Shown here piece by piece: positions 1-8,346 of a DNA stretch of 64,000 nucleotides. Under the pieces are notes generated by a model. That model did no database searches, was not told the DNA's origin, and was given only the letters and a program-made list of their open reading frames with translations. Origin of the DNA: JAUWKC01 sp035527845 (lineage in GTDB: Bacteria > Planctomycetota > Phycisphaerae > Sedimentisphaerales > Anaerobacaceae); the NCBI GenBank assembly GCA_035527845.1, contig DATKZT010000073.1, positions 28,123-92,122 on the forward strand, written 5' to 3'. Made by a program: the position numbers and the translations under genes. Position 1 is the stretch's first letter; each line of letters opens with the position of its first letter.

Positions 1-433
1 CCGAGATCTGCTGGGCCCAAGTGGTAGTCATGACGCTGAATCTTCCGCCCCCGCCGAGTCCTCCGAAGTTGAAGGAGCGTTTGCTTCTGTCGCGATTCAA
101 TTCGTAGGAGATATCGGGCCAGAGTAAGCCGGCGGTTTCACTCAGAGCGGCATGAGCCTGGATGAGCCTTGCGGCGGCCGCCTGGAGGTCCAGGTTGTTT
201 TCGAGGGCCTTTCGCACGAGCGCAGTGGTGGTTTCGTCGGCGAAGGTTTCCCACCAGTTGTCGATGGTTGGCAAGACATTGGGGTCCTGGTTGTTCTTGC
301 CGGCGTTGAAGTAGACGGAGTCGGCTTGGGCGGCGGTTTCAGGCCTAACATAGTCGGGTCCTACCATGCAGCCGGGGAGCAGCAGGCCGGCTGCCAGCAG
401 ACAACACCATGTTAGTGCGGTCGCTGCGTTCAT
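1..433 (-). CDS. RND efflux outer-membrane factor lipoprotein (NodT/OprM type), 3' end outside window
   Basis: The frame opens at ATG 433 and runs off the left edge with about 144 codons visible. The N-terminus is a lipoprotein signal, LAAGLLLPGC, with the lipidated Cys at residue 22. It is followed directly by MVGPDYVRP, the hallmark start of mature NodT/OprM/CusC-type outer-membrane efflux proteins, then NWWETFAD and an alanine-rich helix, as in that family. It should form the trimeric outer-membrane channel of a tripartite drug or metal pump. Its ATG overlaps the TGA of the upstream TetR gene by four bases (ATGA), so the two are translationally coupled and probably co-repressed. The pump and adaptor genes would lie left of the window. 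Confidence 0.85.
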   Translation of the reverse strand, partial: MNAATALTWCCLLAAGLLLPGCMVGPDYVRPETAAQADSVYFNAGKNNQDPNVLPTIDNWWETFADETTTALVRKALENNLDLQAAAARLIQAHAALSETAGLLWPDISYELNRDRSKRSFNFGGLGGGGRFSVMTTTWAQQIS

Positions 434-1131
434 TCATTATCCCCCTTGGCATAATCACGAATGCCGGCGGCAGAGAACCTGACTACGTGTTCGATGGCCT
501 CAGTGAGGTCGAACTTTGGAAATTCCGGGCTATTGGTATGGTCAAACATCCCCTTCATGTGAGCAGCGTGCATCAGTTGCGCGACGATAGAATAGACTAC
601 GAGGCGAACTCTGGACGGGTGCAAGTCGGGGCAGATTCCGGCAAAGGCCTGGCGCATGGCATTCAGCGTCGGCACAATTACCTCCGCAACAAACATGTCG
701 GCAGGCAAGTGCTGGTCGAGCATCTCGCGAGCCATGAGCTTCATAAAGCGCTGCGCCCTGCTGTGGTCGATGAGGGGCTCAACAAAGGCGTTTGCAAAGG
801 CTCGCAGCAGGTTTTCGAGGGCGCCTTCGGCTGGAGCACGTTCCATGGCCATTTGTATAGCCGCCAGGCGTGTTTCGCGCATACTGATCAGATACCGTCG
901 CCACAACTCAAGGTAGAGGTTTTCCTTGCCGCCAAAGTGGTAGTTCACGGCGGCAATATTGCATCTGGCGGCTGCAGCAAGCTCGCGGATGCTCGTACCA
1001 TCAAAGCCCCTCTCGGCGAAGATAGCTTCGGCAGCGTCGAGCAATCGTTCCTGAACGCCTTTGGCGGCATCCGCGTTTTCAGTGTTATTATCAGGGCAAA
1101 CCATATTCAAACTCATAAACGACAGTTTCAT
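430..1131 (-). CDS. TetR/AcrR family transcriptional repressor, CecR/CerR-like
   Basis: A 233-residue protein. Residues about 25-75 form the TetR helix-turn-helix (RLLDAAEAIFAERGFDGTS, then IRELAAAARCNIAAVNYHFG), ending in the typical YHFGGKENLY. The C-terminal ligand-binding half (EPLIDHSRAQRFMKLMAREM) resembles the CecR/YbiH-type domain. It probably represses the downstream efflux gene and itself; a palindrome lies inside its promoter (see 1137-1165). The annotated ATG at 1131 sits where transcription should begin, so the message would be nearly leaderless; in-frame ATGs at 1116 and 1104 are alternatives. The ligand is unknown. Confidence 0.9.
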   Translation of the reverse strand: MKLSFMSLNMVCPDNNTENADAAKGVQERLLDAAEAIFAERGFDGTSIRELAAAARCNIAAVNYHFGGKENLYLELWRRYLISMRETRLAAIQMAMERAPAEGALENLLRAFANAFVEPLIDHSRAQRFMKLMAREMLDQHLPADMFVAEVIVPTLNAMRQAFAGICPDLHPSRVRLVVYSIVAQLMHAAHMKGMFDHTNSPEFPKFDLTEAIEHVVRFSAAGIRDYAKGDNE

Positions 1132-1430
1132 ACGTTAGTTTAAAACAAATGTTTCACACAGTCAACCCATTTCGGCGATTTTTCTGTGGAGCAGGGCATA
1201 ACGCCTTTTAAGAAAAGGGCTTAGGTTTGTGAATACAAGTAAAAAAATCAGATAACGCCCTGGCTGACAAGCATGGGGTGCCCTCCTACCCGGTGAGAAG
1301 AGCGGAGGACGTGCTGGTTCAGTGTCAATCGGACAAACTCCCTTTGGGTTAGGAGAAACCTTGCCATGCGGAAGGATGTTCTTTTGAGGCATGGGAAAGC
1401 TCTAAATTGTCGTCCACGGGGTATGAAACA
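1132..1430. other. Intergenic stretch without recognised gene
   Basis: Apart from the tetR promoter at its left end I see no coding sequence with a ribosome site, no terminator and no RNA gene here. The short open frames of both strands lack recognisable protein features. Confidence 0.5.
1137..1165 (-). promoter_or_regulatory. tetR promoter with internal operator palindrome
   Basis: On the minus strand TTGACT (1165-1160) and TAAACT (1142-1137) are separated by 17 bases, a good sigma-70 promoter. The spacer contains AAACATTTGTTT (1143-1154), an inverted repeat AAACA-NN-TGTTT, exactly where a bound repressor would block polymerase. Self-repression by the adjacent TetR protein is an inference. 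Confidence 0.6.
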
Positions 1431-1515
1431 ATGGATTCGGCGCTTTCCCGGGAATGACAAAGAGGCAGCAGAGACCGTTCGGCAAGGAATCCACCCACAA
1501 ACGTGAATCGCACCG
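1431..1515 (+). repeat. Dispersed repeat, copy 1 (right part only)
   Basis: Contains an ATGGATTCGGCG / CCCGGGAATGAC core and the right end TCCACCCACAAACGTGAATC followed by GCACC, which matches copy 2 (33230-33408) almost base for base. No left terminal repeat was recognised, so this copy looks truncated or diverged at its left side. It ends 27 bp before the -35 box at 1543, in the same orientation as the downstream gene. Confidence 0.6.
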
Positions 1516-1542
1516 GTCACTGTCTGCACCAACCGTCCTATC

Positions 1543-1571
1543 TTGACATATCTCCTGCTTTCAGGTAGAAT
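1543..1571 (+). promoter_or_regulatory. Sigma-70-type promoter of the beta-helix protein
   Basis: TTGACA at 1543-1548 and TAGAAT at 1566-1571, spacing 17. It would give a leader of about 100 nt before the GTG at 1677. Confidence 0.65.
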
Positions 1572-1676
1572 GATGTGAGTATTGCAAGGCGTAGATAGGG
1601 TATATTCCGTGTAAGGTCATCTGCGGACAGAAGGGTCATTCTTTGATGTCAACGGAGACTGGAAGAGGGTGAGCCA

Positions 1677-3461
1677 GTGGACTGGAAAGCCAAGTTGAGG
1701 TTCCACCTGGTAACGTCAATGTTGCTGCTGTGGGCGGCGGGCGCGGCGGGCGCGCGGAGCATCTATGTTGATGCGGACGCCAACGGTGCGGGCACGGGGT
1801 GGAGCTGGGCGGATGCGTTCGTTCGACTGCAGGACGCGCTGGCGGTTGCATCGAAGGGAGATGAAGTCAGGGTGGCGGAGGGGATTTACAGGCCTGACGA
1901 GGATTCTGCCAATCCGGACGGCAGCGGGGAGTGCGAAGCTGCGTTCTGGTTGAAGAGCGGCGTTGCGGTCAGGGGCGGGTATGCGGGTTTGGGGCAAGAG
2001 GACCCGAACGGACGGGACATTGACGCGCACGAAACGGTTCTGAGTGGCGATCTGAACGAAGACGACGGTCCGGGCTTTTCCAATAACGGCGAGAACAGCT
2101 ACCACGTTGTCGCCTACAGCAGCTTCACGGGCATGGCCGTGCTGGAGGGATTCACAATTACCGGCGGCAATGCAAGGGCGGATACTGACTGGGACGGGGG
2201 CGGGCTGATCAATATCGGGGGGCGCCTGCGGGTAAGCAGGTGCAAAATCACAGGCAACTCGGCCGACTCGAGGGGGGGCGGGGTGCTGAATTTTATGTTC
2301 GGTGATCTTGCGATGACGAACTGTTCAATCATCGGCAACCACGCAAGTTTCAGCGGTGGGATGGAAAACCGGTATTATAGCGAGGCGACGTTAGTAAACT
2401 GTGCGTTTTTGGGTAATGAGGCCAGTTACGGCGGCGGGGGCTTTGGTAATTCAGGGGCGGAGGCGACGGTAATCAACTGCGTTATCAGCGGGAATTGGGC
2501 CGAGTGGAGAGGCGGCGGGATGTATAATCGGTTTGACACGGATGTTACGGTGACCAACAGCATAGTGTGGGGCAATACGGCGGGGGAAGGGCCGCAGATC
2601 ACATTGTGGTACAACAGCGTTTTATCGATAAGCTACAGCGACGTGCAGGGTGGTCAGCAGGATGTGAATGTCGTGGAGAGCATAATGGATTGGGGCGACG
2701 GGAACATAGACGAGGACCCGTGTTTTGCCGGGCCCGGATACTGGGACATTAGCGGGCTATGGGTCGGCGGCGACTATCGTTTGCAGTCGGGTTCTGGGTG
2801 CATTGACAGGGCCGAGAACGCAGGTATTCCCCTGGACGCCGATGACCTCGATGGCGACGGGAACACCGTCGAGCTGATACCGGTGGACCTTGGCGGCCAT
2901 GCTCGGATAGTGGACGGCGACAAGGACGGCAACTCGGTGGTTGATATGGGCGCTTATGAGTTTTTCGTGCCGCCGGTGGAGGTGTGGATGATATTCACAC
3001 CACGGGTATTGAATCCCGAAAGTCAAGGCAGGCGGGTGAAGGCACACTTCGTGTTTCCGGAAGGTTATGCAGTTGAGGACATCGACGCGAACAGTCCGGC
3101 GAAGATAACCGGACCAGTGGAGGTCGAGTCGGATTACATTAACGTCTTCATCAATGATGAGGGGTTTGTCGCGGTTGAAGCAGGTTTCGACCACAGCGCT
3201 TTGTGCATGGGCGAACCTTTTGCGGGAACGGTAACGGTTATGGGGCTGTTCAGCAGCGGCGACCGCTTTTACGGGGTGAGCGTCATCAGGTTGAGCAACA
3301 ACGTTCTGCGTTATGTCGCGGGCCTGTCGCTTCACTGGCTCGAGACTGGGTGCGGGCCGCCTGACTGGTGCGAGGGCTCAGACGTTGACCGTGACTCGAC
3401 GGTCAATTTTGCGGATTTCGCTCTTCTGGACGGGTGCAGCATTGAGACGGGCGTGGAATGA
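1677..3461 (+). CDS. Secreted right-handed beta-helix protein with C-terminal dockerin-like EF-hand
   Basis: A 594-residue protein beginning with GTG after a GGAAGAGGG ribosome site. Residues 1-27 are a signal peptide ending at AAGARS. The mature start IYVDADANGAGTGWSWADAF, then LQDAL, is the standard opening of planctomycete parallel beta-helix (Pmp/right-handed helix) proteins. Repeats of the type GGGxxN with VTNCxIxGN rungs run to about residue 310, followed by a DVDGDG-rich linker and an immunoglobulin-like section. The last 30 residues hold one dockerin-like loop (DVDRDSTVNFADFALLDGC). No active-site signature is recognisable, so it may bind or cleave a polysaccharide or be a surface protein. 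It has its own promoter and is followed by a separately promoted gene. Confidence 0.8.
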   Translation: MDWKAKLRFHLVTSMLLLWAAGAAGARSIYVDADANGAGTGWSWADAFVRLQDALAVASKGDEVRVAEGIYRPDEDSANPDGSGECEAAFWLKSGVAVRGGYAGLGQEDPNGRDIDAHETVLSGDLNEDDGPGFSNNGENSYHVVAYSSFTGMAVLEGFTITGGNARADTDWDGGGLINIGGRLRVSRCKITGNSADSRGGGVLNFMFGDLAMTNCSIIGNHASFSGGMENRYYSEATLVNCAFLGNEASYGGGGFGNSGAEATVINCVISGNWAEWRGGGMYNRFDTDVTVTNSIVWGNTAGEGPQITLWYNSVLSISYSDVQGGQQDVNVVESIMDWGDGNIDEDPCFAGPGYWDISGLWVGGDYRLQSGSGCIDRAENAGIPLDADDLDGDGNTVELIPVDLGGHARIVDGDKDGNSVVDMGAYEFFVPPVEVWMIFTPRVLNPESQGRRVKAHFVFPEGYAVEDIDANSPAKITGPVEVESDYINVFINDEGFVAVEAGFDHSALCMGEPFAGTVTVMGLFSSGDRFYGVSVIRLSNNVLRYVAGLSLHWLETGCGPPDWCEGSDVDRDSTVNFADFALLDGCSIETGVE

Positions 3462-3498
3462 GCAGACGCACTTTGACGGAGACGGTGTAAAGCATCCA

Positions 3499-3875
3499 GC
3501 CAAGGCCAGAGTCAAGAACAAAAAAAAACGAAAAGATTCCTCTTGACGAAGGGGAACGTGCTTTGGTAAACTTAAATGGCAGTATGCGTTGTGCGCCGAA
3601 CACGATTCGGGCAGAGAGTGTACCATTTTCGGGGAGAAGTGTGATGAGTTGGGCAGAGGCTTGTAAAGAGCACGTTTGCATCCCGCGTAGCGTCACTTCT
3701 AATATTTGCCATACCCCCCCCAATTTTCTGCCAGCGGCGTTGAAATCCTGATGTATTTTGTACGGCCAAGGGTATTGGCAAAGGCTCAGGCGCCTGTTAA
3801 GTCCAATATAAGAATATGTTTCGGTATTGGGCCCTGATAAGGGCCGTGTAGATTTGGTTCGAAAGGAGAAATGTC
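3499..3875 (+). promoter_or_regulatory. Conserved promoter and ~300-nt leader, copy A
   Basis: Aligns almost along its whole length with 7952-8346. It has an A-rich tract (UP-element-like) next to TTGACG (3543-3548), an 18-bp spacer and TAAACT (3567-3572). The leader carries GCCAA/TTGGC (3765-3779), the palindrome CAGGCGCCTG (3787-3796) and a perfect hairpin GGCCC-TGATAA-GGGCC (3830-3845) about 20 bases before GGAG (3865-3868) and the ATG at 3876. It fits no riboswitch family I know. A short upstream reading frame starts at 3644 after GGGGAGAA. Confidence 0.6.
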
Positions 3876-6800
3876 ATGTGGAGAAAAATGTTATGTTTGG
3901 GTGTGGCGGCTGTTGTATTCGGTCTGGCCGGCGGCGCTTCAGGGGACGAGTACCGTTGGACCAATGAGGGCGACGGCAATTCGTGGTGCAACCAGTTCAA
4001 CTGGGACCCCAATACGGCTGTGCCTGGTTCAAGCGACAATGTAGTAATAAGGCGGACATATATTACGCAGGGGCCTCAGAGTCGTGGGCCGATAGTGGAC
4101 TGCGACGCAGATGCTGCTTCTATAGACGGGCCCTACAACGGTCAGGTCATGGATGTAATAAGCGGGACGTTCCACATCGTTGGGGCTTGGGATTGGCAGG
4201 AGGCCGGCGGAACATCCACGGTCAATATAACGGGCAACCCGGTGGTCAATATTGGGGGCGCCTTCCTTTCCCCGAAAGACGCAACCGGCATACTTAATAT
4301 AAGCGGCAACCCCACTATTACTGTCGCTTCAACCAAGTTTGCGAACGACGGCGGCTCATGGTTTGAAATGAATATGAGCGGCGGCTCCTTCACGGTTGGG
4401 GGAAGGCTGGGCTGGGAGGACGACGGCGGCGGCGTACTCAATATGAGCGGCGGTGCAACTATTCAGTGTGGCAATTTCAATTTCTCGGGTGGAGGCGGCG
4501 ACCCGTGGACGTTGAATCTCAACGGCGGCACAATGACCGTGATCGGGCGATTCAGGGCGCCGGAGGCCTCTGCGGGTTCCGGCCAGGTGTTTATCAACCT
4601 CGATGTGGGTACGCTGGAGTGCGGCTCATTCGATCATGGCGGCGGTGCATATGCTATGGACATCAATGAGGGCATGTTCATAATAGACGGTGATGTAAAA
4701 GCAGATATGGACGCCGATGTTACGGCCGGCTACATTACCGCATTCGACGGGACCCGTGGTGTGATTGTCACATACGATGGCGTTTCAGACAAGACGACAG
4801 TTAGAGCCGACTACGTTAAGGTAAAGGCCTCAGACCCGAGTCCGGAAGATTACGCCAGGGAGGTGTGTCCGGGGGTGGAGCTTAGCTGGGAGGCAGGGCA
4901 GTATGCAGTCGATCACAACGTGTACTTCGGTACGAGCCTGAGCGACGTGAACGAAAGCGCCGAGCCATATCTGGACCACTACGGGAGCACGCAGTGGACC
5001 CCTTCCGGGCTTGCGCTGGGGACGAAATACTATTGGCGGGTCGATGAGGTCGATGATGCATGTGATGGCAGTCCCTGGGTGGGCGACATCTGGGAGTTCA
5101 CGACAAACGACGGTAATGCTTCGGATCCTTACCCTGCGGACAAGAAGACGGCGGTACCCATAGATGCGGACCTCTACTGGACGGGCGGCTGCGGCGCAGA
5201 TTCGCACGACGTGTATTTCGGAACCGATTACAATGATGTGCGGGACGCCACGAGCAGCAGCCATCCGAATGTCGTGTACGAGAACCGCGGCGTCAACAAC
5301 TTCGACCCCGGCGCTCTTGATTACTACACGTGGTACTACTGGCGGGTTGATGAGGTTGATGGCGGCACGAGATACAAAGGCAAGGTGTGGAGCTTCAGAA
5401 GCTTGAGTGAGATTGTCGATCCCAACCTTATTCTGTGGTACAAGCTCGATGAAAGTGAGGGCACTATCGTTTCTGACTCTTCAGGTTACGAGCATCATGG
5501 GAGCGGGTACGATATTGATGGGCAGTGGGAGCCAAATAACGGCCAAATCGACGGGTGTCTCGACTTCGATGCCCATCAGCACGTCCTGGTTCCGACCGAC
5601 ACGCTTGATTCGGTCAGCAATGAGATAACAGTTAGCGTGTGGGTAAACGGCTATACCGGACAGGACGAAGACGATGATATGATAATCTTTGATACCGGCG
5701 ACGGCGATTATAAGTTGACGGGGATCGTTCCGACGGATCGGCCGGATCTGGATGTGTATTGGCAGGCAGGCAACGACACCAACGATTTGCTGCTGTGGCC
5801 CGATGCCACACCTGAAGCCTGGAGAGGCGACTGGCATCACTTTGCTTTTGTCAAGAACGAGAATGAAGGCAAGATGTATATTTATTTCGACGGTTTCCCG
5901 CGAAAATCAAAGGACTGTGAAACCGGCACGTTGGCCAATGTGAAGGATAAGATATTCAAGATCGGGGCGAAAAATAGCTCGACCTCTGACTATGACGGCA
6001 AGCTGGATGACTTTAGAGTCTATGACCGGGCCCTGTCTTCGGATGAGATTCTGGAGTTCATTCGCGGCGATCTTAGGCTGGCGTGGGCTCCTCGGCCGTA
6101 CAACGGGAAGCCTGATGTTGCTCCGGATGCGAATCTGATATGGAATCCGGGCAATTATGCGATTTCTCACGATGTGTACATAGGTACCTCGTGGGAGGAT
6201 GTGAACGATGCGGTGACATTGGACGCGGAGTTCCAACAGAACCAGGAGCCGAACAGCTACGACCCGCCGGCGCCCTTCGAGATGGGCGAGGCTTACTACT
6301 GGCGTATCGACGAGGTGAACGGACCGAACACGTGGAAAGGTCCTGTGTGGCGGTTCAAGGTCGCGGAGTTCATAGCCCTTGACGATTTCGAGCAGTATGA
6401 CCTCGACCAGAAGCAAATCCAGTACACGTGGTACGACCAGTATTCTCAGGAGTGGGGGGAGACCACCGGCGCCTGGCTGGAGCTGGCCAGGGCTCCGAAA
6501 CCGGTGTATCGCGGCGATCAGGCGATGTCGTACACCTACGACACAGATGATCCGTGGGCTGATTTGTGCTATGCGGAGGCATGGCTGCCTCTGGAAGAGA
6601 TCGGCGGTTTTCAGGACTGGACGTCGGTTGATGTTCGGCTGCTGACTTTGTTCTTCTATGGGCAGGCCGGCAACGACGCCAACCAGACCGAGCAGATGTA
6701 CGTAGGTATCGATGATACCTTGGGCACATACGCTGAGATGCGCTACGGGGACAACGAAGGCGAATCGCTGGGCGATATTCAGGTCGAAGAGTGGCAGAGC

Positions 6801-7859
6801 TGGGACATTCCATTCGTGTATTTTGGCGACAGCAGCTTTGCTGCGGTTGCGGATGATGTGAACTTCTCGAGCATTGCAAACGTGTACATCGGGTTCGGTA
6901 ACAAGCGCAGCCCCGTATGTGCGGGCAAAGGCTTGGTTTACTTCGATGACCTTCGTTTGAGCATGCCGATCTGCAGGCCCGAGTACGGGCCCATCGGTGA
7001 TTTGAGCGGCGACTGCTTCGTCGGCGTCGCCGACATCGGCGCAATGGGTGACCAGTGGCTCCGCGGCGACGTCAATGCGAATCCGGTCGAGGAGGCCTCT
7101 GATGCGAATCTTGTGGCGCACTGGGAGCTTGACGGTGATGCCACTGATTCCTCGGCCAGCGCCTATCACGGCACCGCCAAGGGCGGCTATGGGTGGACGA
7201 CCGGAAAAGTCGGCCAAGCTATTGACCTCTCCGGCGGCTGGGTGGTTGTCGAGGACGAGGGCAACACGCCAAAGCTGCGACCGAAGCATTACGTCAGCGT
7301 AATGGCCTGGGTCTACCTTAACGGTCAGATCGGCGGGGACGAGCGCATCGTAATTAAAGGTCGGAACGACAATGAGACCTTCGGCCTCGAAGCCGACGAC
7401 GACGATGGTGCGGTCTTCATCATGCGTGACGCCAATAATCCCGGCGACGTGTTGTCCGTTAGCAGCGGCAGTAATGTGGTTGCGGGTAACGAGTGGATTC
7501 ATATCGCCGGCACCTATGACAACCACGACCAGCTCGTCTATGTCAACGGCGCGGTTGAGGACTCCAACGCCCGCGGCGCCATCGAGCTTATTGCCGATGT
7601 CAACGACGGGCTCGGTATCGGCGGCCGATATGGCGACGGCGGCGATTTTGACGGCAAGATTGACGACGTCCGCGTCTATGACCGGGCCGTCACCCGCGCC
7701 GAGATAGCGTGGCTGGCATGTGGCAGCGACGGAATGTGTCTGCTCGAGTCTGAAGCCAATCTCTACAGCGGCGAGGACGATGAGGTAATCAACTTCAAGG
7801 ACTTTGCGAAGCTTCTCGAGTCCTGGGGCGTTGAGCAGCTTTGGCCGCCCGAGCCGTAA
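3876..7859 (+). CDS. Giant secreted LamG/FN3-like/dockerin protein, paralog A
   Basis: A 1327-residue exported protein. Signal peptide at residues 1-23 (VFGLAGGASG). Residues about 25-310 are Gly/Asn-rich NISGNPTI-type repeats, probably a beta-helix. Two FN3-like modules follow (about 318-508; each with VYFGT..DV and YYWRVDEV), then a LamG/concanavalin-like domain (about 511-730), a third FN3-like module, a jelly-roll-like domain starting DDFEQYDLDQ (about 831-1035), one dockerin-like loop (GDLSGDCFVGVADIGAMG), a second LamG (about 1070-1282), and a final INFKDFAKLLESWG loop. No catalytic residues are recognised, so a binding or scaffold role on polysaccharide is inferred. Near-identical stretches at DNA level link it to the next two genes. 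Confidence 0.85.
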   Translation: MWRKMLCLGVAAVVFGLAGGASGDEYRWTNEGDGNSWCNQFNWDPNTAVPGSSDNVVIRRTYITQGPQSRGPIVDCDADAASIDGPYNGQVMDVISGTFHIVGAWDWQEAGGTSTVNITGNPVVNIGGAFLSPKDATGILNISGNPTITVASTKFANDGGSWFEMNMSGGSFTVGGRLGWEDDGGGVLNMSGGATIQCGNFNFSGGGGDPWTLNLNGGTMTVIGRFRAPEASAGSGQVFINLDVGTLECGSFDHGGGAYAMDINEGMFIIDGDVKADMDADVTAGYITAFDGTRGVIVTYDGVSDKTTVRADYVKVKASDPSPEDYAREVCPGVELSWEAGQYAVDHNVYFGTSLSDVNESAEPYLDHYGSTQWTPSGLALGTKYYWRVDEVDDACDGSPWVGDIWEFTTNDGNASDPYPADKKTAVPIDADLYWTGGCGADSHDVYFGTDYNDVRDATSSSHPNVVYENRGVNNFDPGALDYYTWYYWRVDEVDGGTRYKGKVWSFRSLSEIVDPNLILWYKLDESEGTIVSDSSGYEHHGSGYDIDGQWEPNNGQIDGCLDFDAHQHVLVPTDTLDSVSNEITVSVWVNGYTGQDEDDDMIIFDTGDGDYKLTGIVPTDRPDLDVYWQAGNDTNDLLLWPDATPEAWRGDWHHFAFVKNENEGKMYIYFDGFPRKSKDCETGTLANVKDKIFKIGAKNSSTSDYDGKLDDFRVYDRALSSDEILEFIRGDLRLAWAPRPYNGKPDVAPDANLIWNPGNYAISHDVYIGTSWEDVNDAVTLDAEFQQNQEPNSYDPPAPFEMGEAYYWRIDEVNGPNTWKGPVWRFKVAEFIALDDFEQYDLDQKQIQYTWYDQYSQEWGETTGAWLELARAPKPVYRGDQAMSYTYDTDDPWADLCYAEAWLPLEEIGGFQDWTSVDVRLLTLFFYGQAGNDANQTEQMYVGIDDTLGTYAEMRYGDNEGESLGDIQVEEWQSWDIPFVYFGDSSFAAVADDVNFSSIANVYIGFGNKRSPVCAGKGLVYFDDLRLSMPICRPEYGPIGDLSGDCFVGVADIGAMGDQWLRGDVNANPVEEASDANLVAHWELDGDATDSSASAYHGTAKGGYGWTTGKVGQAIDLSGGWVVVEDEGNTPKLRPKHYVSVMAWVYLNGQIGGDERIVIKGRNDNETFGLEADDDDGAVFIMRDANNPGDVLSVSSGSNVVAGNEWIHIAGTYDNHDQLVYVNGAVEDSNARGAIELIADVNDGLGIGGRYGDGGDFDGKIDDVRVYDRAVTRAEIAWLACGSDGMCLLESEANLYSGEDDEVINFKDFAKLLESWGVEQLWPPEP

Positions 7860-7898
7860 GCGGTTCATTGTGTCGGCTGTTGAATTTACTTGAAAATT

Positions 7899-7941
7899 CG
7901 GGGCCTGTATCGAAGAGTCGGTACAGGCCCCGTTCATTTTG
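7899..7941 (+). terminator. Rho-independent terminator after paralog A
   Basis: Ten-base stem GGGGCCTGTA / TACAGGCCCC starting at 7900, followed by GTTCATTTT. Same GGGGCC stem base as the terminators of the other two paralogs. Confidence 0.75.
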
Positions 7942-7951
7942 GAGCTTTCAC

Positions 7952-8346
7952 GCCAAGGCGGAGTCAAGAACACAAAAAAGAAAAGATTATTCTTGACGGA
8001 GGGGAAAGTACTTTGGTAAACTTAAGCAGCGGTGCATGTTCGGCACGGAAATTGTTTCGGGCAGAAACAGTGTACCATTTTCGGGGAGAATGTGTGATGA
8101 GCTGGGCAGAGAGTTGCGAGGAGCGGTTTTGCATCCTTGAAACGGTCATTCCCGGCATTTCTTATACCTCCCGCCGGCCAACTTCCTGGCAGAGGCGTGC
8201 AAATCCTCATGTATCGAGTTCAGCTGCTTTGTATGGCCAAGGGTATTGGCAAAGGCTGAGGCGCCTGGTAAGTCAAATATATAAATATGTTTCGGTGTGC
8301 GGCTCTGATAAGGGCCATTTAGATTCCGTTTGAAAGGAGGAACGTC
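7952..8346 (+). promoter_or_regulatory. Conserved promoter and ~320-nt leader, copy B
   Basis: Counterpart of 3499-3875: TTGACG (7993-7998), 18-bp spacer, TAAACT (8017-8022), A-rich upstream tract, GCCAA/TTGGC (8236-8250), AGGCGCCT (8259-8266), hairpin GGCTC-TGATAA-GGGCC (8301-8316; one C-to-T change kept paired as G-U), then AAAGGAGG before the ATG at 8347. An upstream frame starting MSWAE is again present at 8097 after GGGGAGAA, but is longer (to 8333). Confidence 0.6.

Noticed and set aside
409..1143. Plus-strand frame of 244 codons opposite tetR
   Set aside because: The minus-strand frame is a clear TetR protein with a promoter; the opposite frame shows no recognisable protein.
3765..3845. 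Known riboswitch (cyclic-di-GMP GEMM or cobalamin class) in the LamG leader
   Set aside because: The conserved hairpins lack the characteristic consensus cores of those classes; kept only as an unassigned leader.
5907..7973. Long antisense frame of 688 codons opposite paralog A, with similar frames opposite B (10900-11859) and C (15797-17749)
   Set aside because: They mirror the strongly biased codons of the real genes at the same relative positions; none has a signal peptide, domain or ribosome site, and the sense proteins have clear domains.
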